A DNA stretch of 64,000 nt from Mycobacterium paraterrae (lineage in GTDB: Bacteria > Actinomycetota > Actinomycetes > Mycobacteriales > Mycobacteriaceae): the NCBI RefSeq assembly GCF_022430545.2, contig NZ_CP092488.2, positions 3,286,001 through 3,350,000 of the forward strand. Reading direction: 5' to 3'. Position numbers and translations under genes: made by a program. Numbering within the stretch: position 1 is the first letter of the stretch; each line of letters opens with the position of its first letter. Below, one piece after another: positions 57,208-64,000 of the stretch. The notes below the pieces were generated by a model. It was given only the letters and a program-made list of their open reading frames with translations. It was not told where the DNA came from and searched no databases.

Positions 57208-57894
57208 ATGGAGACCATGAGGCAAAGGATTCTCGTGGTTGACGACGACGCGTCGCTGGCCGAGATGCTGACCATTGTGCTGCGGGGGGAAGGTTTCGAC
57301 ACCGCCGTCATTGGTGACGGCACCCAGGCGCTGACCGCCGTGCGCGAACTGCGGCCCGACCTGGTGTTGCTGGACTTGATGCTGCCCGGCATGAACGGCA
57401 TCGACGTATGCCGGGTGCTGCGCGCCGACTCCGGGGTTCCGATCGTGATGCTCACGGCCAAGACCGACACCGTCGACGTGGTGCTCGGGCTGGAGTCGGG
57501 CGCCGACGACTACATCATGAAGCCGTTCAAACCCAAGGAATTGGTCGCCCGCGTGCGAGCCCGGCTGCGGCGCAACGAGGACGAGCCCGCCGAAATGCTG
57601 TCGATCGCCGACGTGGACATCGACGTGCCCGCCCACAAGGTCACCCGCAACGGCGAGCAGATCTCGCTGACGCCGCTGGAGTTCGACCTGCTCGTGGCGT
57701 TGGCGCGCAAACCGCGCCAGGTGTTTACTCGTGATGTGCTGCTCGAACAGGTGTGGGGCTACCGCCACCCCGCGGACACCCGTTTGGTGAACGTGCACGT
57801 CCAGCGTCTGCGGGCCAAGGTGGAGAAAGACCCCGAGAACCCGACCGTTGTACTGACCGTTCGAGGAGTGGGTTACAAGGCCGGACCTCCGTGA
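57208..57894 (+). CDS. mtrA: Response regulator MtrA
   Basis: 228 residues from the ATG at 57208. Receiver domain with phospho-acceptor Asp56 (LLDLMLPG) and MLTAKTD; C-terminal OmpR-type winged helix (ISLTPLEFDLLVALARKPRQ, RLVNVHVQRLRAKVEKDP). It is the essential regulator of cell division, DnaA/oriC and cell-wall hydrolase genes. Candidate target repeats are found elsewhere in this window (33737, 39731). Confidence 0.97.
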   Translation: METMRQRILVVDDDASLAEMLTIVLRGEGFDTAVIGDGTQALTAVRELRPDLVLLDLMLPGMNGIDVCRVLRADSGVPIVMLTAKTDTVDVVLGLESGADDYIMKPFKPKELVARVRARLRRNEDEPAEMLSIADVDIDVPAHKVTRNGEQISLTPLEFDLLVALARKPRQVFTRDVLLEQVWGYRHPADTRLVNVHVQRLRAKVEKDPENPTVVLTVRGVGYKAGPP

Positions 57895-57908
57895 TCCGGA
57901 CCCGCCGC

Positions 57909-57945
57909 CGACGATGCAAAGCTTTGGCGATGCGGAGGAGCGGCG
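57909..57945 (+). repeat. Dispersed mycobacterial intergenic repeat
   Basis: CGACGATGCAAAGC, then GGCGATGCGGAGGAGCGGC between mtrA and mtrB. GGAGGAG here is not used directly; a second AGGAGCGG at about 57970 precedes the mtrB TTG. Confidence 0.65.
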
Positions 57946-57982
57946 GCGTTGATGTAGGTCGCCTCGACCAGGAGCGGCGTCG

Positions 57983-59632
57983 TTGATCTGGAGCTCGAGA
58001 CCGCGTTTTCGTGGTCGTTCCGGCCGGTCCGGCCCGGTCATGCGGGGCATGGGCACACTGAGCCGCGCGATGGGTGTGGCCTGGCGCCGATCCTTGCAGC
58101 TGCGGGTGCTCGCTTTGACCCTGGGCATGTCGCTGACCGTGATCCTGGCGCTGGGCTTCGTATTGACCAGCCAGGTCACCAACCGCGTGCTCGACGTCAA
58201 ACTGCGCGCCGCGACTGAGCAGATCGAACGCGCGCGCAGCACGGTCAGCGGAATCGTCAGTGGCGAGGAGGCCCGCTCGCTGGACAGCAGCCTGCAGTTG
58301 GCCCGTAACACGCTGACGTCCAAGACCGATCCCACCTCCGGCGCAGGGTTGGCCGGCGCGTTCGACGCGGTGCTGGTGGTTCCGGGCCAGGGTCCGCGCC
58401 CCGCCGCGTCGGCCGGGCCGGTCGACCAGTTGCCCGATTCGCTGCGGGAATTCGTCAAGGCCGGACAGGTGGCCTACCAGTACGCGTCGGTGCATACCGA
58501 GGGTTTCTCCGGCCCGGCGCTGGTGATCGGCACGCCGACCACGTCGCGGGTGAACAACCTGGAGCTCTACCTGGTGTTCCCGCTGGGCAACGAGCAGAGC
58601 ACGATCGCACTCGTCAGGGGAACCATGGCCACCGGTGGTCTGGTGCTGATGGTGCTGCTGGCCGGTATCGCGTGGCTGGTCACCCGCCAGGTGGTGGTCC
58701 CGGTTCGGGCGGCGGCGCGCACCGCGGAGCGATTCGCCGACGGCCATCTGTCCGAACGCATTCCGATCCGCGGCGAGGACGACATGGCCCGGCTGGCGGT
58801 GTCCTTCAACGACATGGCCGAGAGCCTGTCGCGTCAGATCGCCCAACTCGAGGAGTTCGGAAACCTGCAGCGACGCTTCACCTCTGACGTCAGCCACGAG
58901 CTGCGCACCCCGTTGACCACCGTCCGGATGGCCGCCGACCTGATCTACGACCACCTCGAAGACCTCGAACCCGCGTTGCAGCGGTCCACCGAGCTGATGG
59001 TCAACGAGCTCGACCGGTTCGAGTCGCTGCTGAGCGACCTGCTGGAAATCTCGCGTCACGACGCCGGTGTCGCCGAATTGTCAGTCGAGGCAGTGGATTT
59101 GCGGACGACTGTGAACAGCGCGCTGGGCAACGTCGGGCACCTGGCCGAGGATGCCGGCGTGCAGATGATTGTCGACATGCCCGAAGAAGAGGTCATCGCT
59201 GAGGTCGACCCACGACGGGTCGAGCGCATTCTGCGCAACCTGATCGCGAACGCGATCGATCACGCCGAGCACAAGCCGGTGCGGATCCGGATGGGCTATG
59301 ACGAAGACACCGTCGCGGTCACCGTCCGTGACTACGGCGTCGGGCTGCGACCGGGCGAGGAGAAGCTCGTGTTCAGCCGGTTCTGGCGATCGGACCCCTC
59401 GCGGGTGCGCCGCTCCGGCGGGACCGGCCTCGGTTTGGCGATCAGCGTCGAGGACGCTCGGTTGCACCAGGGACGGTTGGAGGCCTGGGGCGAGCCAGGC
59501 AACGGCGCGTGTTTCCGCCTCACCCTGCCGCTGGTGCGCGGCCACAAGGTGACCACCAGCCCGTTGCCGATGAAACCCGTTGCCCCAGAACGCACGCCGC
59601 GGCAGCGCGAGCATGCCGATCGAGGCGTGTGA
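57983..59632 (+). CDS. mtrB: Sensor histidine kinase MtrB
   Basis: 549 residues from TTG 57983, preceded by AGGAGCGG. N-terminal helix LRVLALTLGMSLTVILALGFVL, extracytoplasmic loop, second helix (LVLMVLLAGIAWLV), HAMP, HisKA with phospho-accepting His in SDVSHELRTPLTTV, and ATPase motifs N-box NLIANAIDHAEH and GGTGLGLAI. It phosphorylates MtrA and is septum-associated. Stop overlaps the lpqB start (TGATG). Confidence 0.96.
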   Translation: MIWSSRPRFRGRSGRSGPVMRGMGTLSRAMGVAWRRSLQLRVLALTLGMSLTVILALGFVLTSQVTNRVLDVKLRAATEQIERARSTVSGIVSGEEARSLDSSLQLARNTLTSKTDPTSGAGLAGAFDAVLVVPGQGPRPAASAGPVDQLPDSLREFVKAGQVAYQYASVHTEGFSGPALVIGTPTTSRVNNLELYLVFPLGNEQSTIALVRGTMATGGLVLMVLLAGIAWLVTRQVVVPVRAAARTAERFADGHLSERIPIRGEDDMARLAVSFNDMAESLSRQIAQLEEFGNLQRRFTSDVSHELRTPLTTVRMAADLIYDHLEDLEPALQRSTELMVNELDRFESLLSDLLEISRHDAGVAELSVEAVDLRTTVNSALGNVGHLAEDAGVQMIVDMPEEEVIAEVDPRRVERILRNLIANAIDHAEHKPVRIRMGYDEDTVAVTVRDYGVGLRPGEEKLVFSRFWRSDPSRVRRSGGTGLGLAISVEDARLHQGRLEAWGEPGNGACFRLTLPLVRGHKVTTSPLPMKPVAPERTPRQREHADRGV

Positions 59633-61392
59633 TGCGGCGGTTGATCGCTCTGCTGGTCACCCTGGCCGCGGTACTGGCGGGCTGTGCGGGTGTGCCGAAC
59701 GGGTCGGCGCCGCAGGCCATCGGGACCGTCGACCGGCCGGCACCGGCTAACCTGCCCAAGCCGACGCCCGGCATGGATCCTGACGTATTGTTGCGCGAAT
59801 TCCTCAAGGCCACCGCCGATCCGGCTAACCGGCATCTCGCGGCGCGGCAGTTCCTCACCCAGTCGGCGTCCAACAACTGGGACGACGCCGGTAGCTCACT
59901 GCTGATCGACCACGTGGTATTCGTCGAAACCCACAGCGCCGAAAGGGTTTCCGTGACGATGCGGGCCGAGGTGCTTGGCTCACTGTCGGACATGGGAGTA
60001 TTCGAGACCGCCGAGGGTCAGCTGCCCGACCCCGGGCCGATCGAACTGGTCAAGACGCCGGGCGGTTGGCGCATCGACAAGCTGCCCGACGGGGTGTTCC
60101 TGGACTGGCAGCAGTTCCAGGCCACCTACAAGCGCAACACGTTGTATTTCTCCGACCCGACCGGCAAGACGATGGTGCCGGACCCGCGCTACGTCGCGGT
60201 GTCCGATCGCGACCAGTTGGCCACCGAGCTGGTGTCCAAGCTGATCGCCGGTCCGCGCCCGGAGATGGTGAAGAGCGTGCACAACATGCTGACCCCGCCG
60301 GTGCGGCTGCGCGGACCGGTGACCCGCGCCGACGGCGGAAAGAGCGGTGTCGGCCGCGGTTACGGCGGCGCCCGGGTGGATTTGGAGCTGTTGACGGTCG
60401 CCGACCCGCGCAGCAGGCAATTGGTTGCGGCGCAAATCATTTGGACGCTGGCGCGCGCCGACATCAAGGGCCCCTACGTGATCAAGGCCGACGGCGCGTC
60501 GCTCGACGAGCGGTTCGCCGACGGCTGGAACACCACCGACGTCGCCGCCACCGACCCGGGCGTCGCCGAAGGTGCCGCCGCCGGGGTGCACGCGCTGATC
60601 GGCGGCCGGGTGGTGGCCCTCGACGGCCAGCGCTCCGACCCGGTGCCGGGCGCCTTCGGCCGGGCTACCGACCAGGCCGCGGCCGCCCTGTCGCGCAACG
60701 GTCATCAGGCGGCCTCGGTGGTGGTACAGCGGCCGGGTGCGCCCGACATGTCGTCGTCGTTGTGGATCGGCGACCTCGGTGGGGAAGCGGCGGAAGCCGC
60801 TGACGGACATACCCTTTCGCGACCGACCTGGTCGCTGGACGACGCGGTGTGGGTGGTCGCCGACGGCAATACCGTGCTGCGCGCCATCCAGGAGACGGCC
60901 TCGGGTCAGCCGGCCCGCCTGCCGGTCGACTCGGCTGCGGTGTCGAGTAAATTCCCGGGCGTCATCGCCGAGTTGCAGCTCTCCCGCGACGGCACCCGCG
61001 CGGCGATGCTGATCAACGGGCAGGTGATCTGCTCCAGCGTCGAGCAGACCCAGGCCGGCCAGTTCGCGCTGACCTATCCGCGGCGACTCGGCTTCGGGCT
61101 CGGTTCTTCGGTGATCTCGCTGGCCTGGCGCACCGACGAAGACATCGCGGTGAGCCGCACTGACGCCGAACACCCAGTGTCCTACGTCAACATCGACGGC
61201 GTGAATTCCGATGCGCCGACCGGTAATTTGCAACAACCGGTCGGGGTCATCGCCGCCAACCCGTCGACGGTCTACGTCGCCGATCCGCGCGGCGTGATGC
61301 AATTGTCGATCTCCGGGGGAGAGGGTCTGCAGGGCTGGCTCGACGTCCCGCCTTTCATGACCGGCGGAGCGATGCCGGTAATGCCCGGCTGA
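59632..61392 (+). CDS. lpqB: Lipoprotein LpqB (MtrAB-associated)
   Basis: 586 residues. Signal peptide with lipobox LAGC (Cys18). GerMN-like region and a beta-propeller-like C-terminus with SLWIGDL and PTWSLDDAVWVVADGN blades. LpqB modulates MtrB activity and cell-wall homeostasis; co-conserved with mtrAB in actinobacteria, and translationally coupled to mtrB here. Confidence 0.95.
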   Translation: MRRLIALLVTLAAVLAGCAGVPNGSAPQAIGTVDRPAPANLPKPTPGMDPDVLLREFLKATADPANRHLAARQFLTQSASNNWDDAGSSLLIDHVVFVETHSAERVSVTMRAEVLGSLSDMGVFETAEGQLPDPGPIELVKTPGGWRIDKLPDGVFLDWQQFQATYKRNTLYFSDPTGKTMVPDPRYVAVSDRDQLATELVSKLIAGPRPEMVKSVHNMLTPPVRLRGPVTRADGGKSGVGRGYGGARVDLELLTVADPRSRQLVAAQIIWTLARADIKGPYVIKADGASLDERFADGWNTTDVAATDPGVAEGAAAGVHALIGGRVVALDGQRSDPVPGAFGRATDQAAAALSRNGHQAASVVVQRPGAPDMSSSLWIGDLGGEAAEAADGHTLSRPTWSLDDAVWVVADGNTVLRAIQETASGQPARLPVDSAAVSSKFPGVIAELQLSRDGTRAAMLINGQVICSSVEQTQAGQFALTYPRRLGFGLGSSVISLAWRTDEDIAVSRTDAEHPVSYVNIDGVNSDAPTGNLQQPVGVIAANPSTVYVADPRGVMQLSISGGEGLQGWLDVPPFMTGGAMPVMPG

Positions 61393-61439
61393 CTCGGCAG
61401 CGTCTGAGAGCTGTCGGTGCTTCGCGGCACACTGGCGGC

Positions 61440-62078
61440 GTGCTGGATCTGGTTCTGCCGCTCGAGTGCGGCGGTTGCGGCGCGTCGTCGACTCGATGGT
61501 GTGTGGTCTGCGCCGACGAACTCGCGTTGGGCGCCGACGCTCCGCGCGTCGTCACGCCGCGCATCGACCCGCAGGTGCCGGTGTTCGCGCTCGGGCGGTA
61601 TGCGGGGGCGCGGCGGCGGGCGATCGTCGGAGTGAAGGACCGCGGCCGCGCGGACCTGCTGCGACCGCTGTCGCTGTCGCTGGCCGAGGGTCTGCACCGG
61701 CTGCTGCAATGGGGCCTGCTCGATGTCCCGCTGACCGTCGTCGCGGCCCCGACACGCGGCTGGTCGGCCCGTCGGCGCGGGGGAGACCCGGTCACCCGCA
61801 TCGCGACAATGGCGAGCGCCGGTCACCCGGACATCACTGTGGTCCGCGCGCTGCGGATGAAGCCGTGGGCGCGCGACTCGGCGGGCCTGAGCAGCACGGC
61901 GCGCGAGCGCAACATCGCCGGCCGCGTGCTGCTGACGAGACGACGGCTGCCGCCCGAAGGCGAGCTGCTGCTGGTCGATGACGTCATCACCACCGGGGCG
62001 ACCGCGCGTGAGTCGGTCCGGGTGTTGCAGGCGGCCGGCGCACGGGTGTCGGCTGTGCTGGCGCTGGCTGCGGCGTGA
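61440..62078 (+). CDS. ComF-like phosphoribosyltransferase-domain protein (Rv3242c-like)
   Basis: 212 residues, GTG. N-terminal zinc-type Cys cluster CGGC ... WCVVC, and a C-terminal PRTase motif LLLVDDVITTGATARES (PRPP loop). Family ComF/GntX: role in DNA uptake in other bacteria, unknown in mycobacteria. Position between lpqB and hpf matches M. tuberculosis. Confidence 0.9.
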   Translation: MLDLVLPLECGGCGASSTRWCVVCADELALGADAPRVVTPRIDPQVPVFALGRYAGARRRAIVGVKDRGRADLLRPLSLSLAEGLHRLLQWGLLDVPLTVVAAPTRGWSARRRGGDPVTRIATMASAGHPDITVVRALRMKPWARDSAGLSSTARERNIAGRVLLTRRRLPPEGELLLVDDVITTGATARESVRVLQAAGARVSAVLALAAA

Positions 62079-62342
62079 TCGTTTATGAAGAACTCGCAAC
62101 AGGTCGCGCCAAACGGTGGCACTCCCGCCCATGGACGGTCTACCGTCGATCGCAAGCACCAACAACGCCTGAACGCAGAGCATCTGATTCCTGCAAGGCG
62201 CCACCGTTCGACCGGTAGGGGGTGAGTTCTCGACACCTTGCATCGGCGGGCGGCCAATCCAGTTCTGACACCCCGTCGGCGCGTTTGTCCATGGCCCCGC
62301 GCGTGAAAAGCGTGCAACGCGAGAGAAGGCGAGTTGTCAAGT

Positions 62343-63032
62343 ATGTCAAGGCAAATCATGGATTCCGGACAGCTGCTGGCTGAACCTCCGGCCGACATCG
62401 ACGAGCACGAACCGACCCCGCACGCCGAGGTTGTCGTCAAGGGGCGCAACGTCGAGATCCCTGACCACTTTCGCATCTATGTCTCGCAAAAGCTCGCTCG
62501 GTTGGAGAGATTCGACCGAACCATCTACCTGTTCGACGTCGAACTCGACCACGAACGCAATCGCCGTCAGCGCAAGTCCTGCCAACACGTCGAGATCACC
62601 GCTCGCGGTCGGGGCCCGGTCGTTCGCGGCGAAGCCTGTGCCGACAGCTTCTACGCCGCGCTCGAGGCCGCGGTCGCCAAGCTCGAGGGTCGACTCCGCA
62701 AGGTCAAGGATCGTCGCAAGGTCCACTACGGCGACAAGACGCCGGTGTCGCTGGCAGCCGCCACCGCTGTGCTCCCCGAGCCCGAGCCTGTCGCAGACGA
62801 CATCGACATCCCACATTTCGGCGACCCGGAGGGCGCCAACGGCCATCACCAACCCGGCCGCGTCGTGCGCACCAAGGAGCACGAGGCCAGGCCGATGTCG
62901 GTCGACGACGCGCTCTACGAGATGGAACTCGTCGGCCACGACTTCTTCCTGTTCTACGACAGCCAGACCGAGCGGCCGTCGGTGGTCTACCGGCGGCACG
63001 CCTATGACTACGGTCTGATTCGGCTGGCCTGA
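62343..63032 (+). CDS. hpf: Long ribosome hibernation-promoting factor HPF
   Basis: About 229 residues from the ATG at 62343 (62358 is an alternative). N-terminal HPF/RaiA fold (VVVKGRNVEIPDHFRIYVSQKLARLERFDR), a linker, and a C-terminal dimerisation domain (ARPMSVDDALYEMELVGHDFFLFYDSQT). It stabilises 70S or forms 100S ribosomes in stationary phase or hypoxia. The 264 bp upstream hold its promoter; no regulator box is recognised with confidence. Confidence 0.93.
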   Translation: MSRQIMDSGQLLAEPPADIDEHEPTPHAEVVVKGRNVEIPDHFRIYVSQKLARLERFDRTIYLFDVELDHERNRRQRKSCQHVEITARGRGPVVRGEACADSFYAALEAAVAKLEGRLRKVKDRRKVHYGDKTPVSLAAATAVLPEPEPVADDIDIPHFGDPEGANGHHQPGRVVRTKEHEARPMSVDDALYEMELVGHDFFLFYDSQTERPSVVYRRHAYDYGLIRLA

Positions 63033-63044
63033 CGCCGGCGGCCC

Positions 63045-63094
63045 ACGTCGACTTGTCGCGCGATCCCGCGCCAAACCGCGCGTCAAGTCGACGT
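63045..63094. terminator. Hairpin between hpf and secA1
   Basis: 18-nt arms, 63045-63062 (ACGTCGACTTGTCGCGCG) and 63077-63094 (CGCGCGTCAAGTCGACGT), complementary at 17 of 18 positions, with a 14-nt loop. It lies after hpf and 38 bp before secA1, so it is probably the hpf terminator. Its ACGTCGAC ends are reminiscent of the 53-bp elements at 4521 and 5451. Confidence 0.65.
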
Positions 63095-63131
63095 TCGGCT
63101 GCCGAAGCAGCCCGTCACCTAGGATGGTGAC

Positions 63132-64000
<869 letters not shown>

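Overview
The window is high-GC DNA from a slow-growing, non-tuberculosis Mycobacterium. It matches, in inverted orientation, the M. tuberculosis stretch from sigF (Rv3286c) back to secA1 (Rv3240c). PPE and PGRS-type genes point to a slow grower. The species is not assigned.

Layout. 1-8.1 kb: the 3' end of sigF, an anti-anti-sigma factor gene, then the minus-strand acyl-CoA carboxylase block (accA3, SufE-like, sseA, maf, accE5, accD5), interrupted by a nuclease-domain gene flanked by 53-bp direct repeats. 8.3-14.6 kb: a membrane diguanylate cyclase inserted before birA, then a PH-domain protein, GtrA, purK, purE and fadE25. 14.6-28.7 kb: an accessory interval between fadE25 and ctpC, which in M. 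tuberculosis holds only Rv3271c-Rv3273. Here it carries a LuxR regulator, a PPE2-like gene behind a cobalamin riboswitch with a coupled 15-codon upstream ORF, and a four-gene overlapping operon behind a second, 94% identical cobalamin riboswitch. That operon encodes a substrate-binding lipoprotein, a FecCD/BtuC permease, an ABC ATPase fused to a FhuF-type [2Fe-2S] domain, and a conserved protein of unknown function. 28.7-46.8 kb: ctpC-pacL1 metal export, the LCP ligase cpsA, the rhamnose/mannose/galactan-linker genes (rmlD, wbbL, GDP-mannose synthesis, pmmA, manA), F420 genes fbiA-fbiB with an overlapping Nudix gene, and whiB2. 46.8-52.1 kb: an amino-acid permease and an alkane-oxidation block with two alkB copies, two rubredoxins and a TetR regulator. 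52.3-64 kb: a PGRS-repeat protein with an N-terminal signal peptide instead of a PE domain, sahH, tmk, the mtrA-mtrB-lpqB operon, a ComF-like phosphoribosyltransferase, hpf and the start of secA1.

Most notable inference. The two near-identical B12 riboswitches tie an ESX-type PPE-PPW protein to a BtuFCD-like importer that M. tuberculosis lacks. This suggests a complete, B12-repressed corrinoid uptake route: PPE protein at the mycomembrane, lipoprotein and ABC importer at the inner membrane, and a fused iron-sulfur domain that could reduce Co(III) corrinoid on entry.

Other recurring signals are short TANNNT boxes 6-8 nt before start codons (probable leaderless transcripts), a dispersed mycobacterial repeat that supplies ribosome-binding sites, and 9-bp-phased GTAAC or TGTGAC repeats resembling reported MtrA sites.
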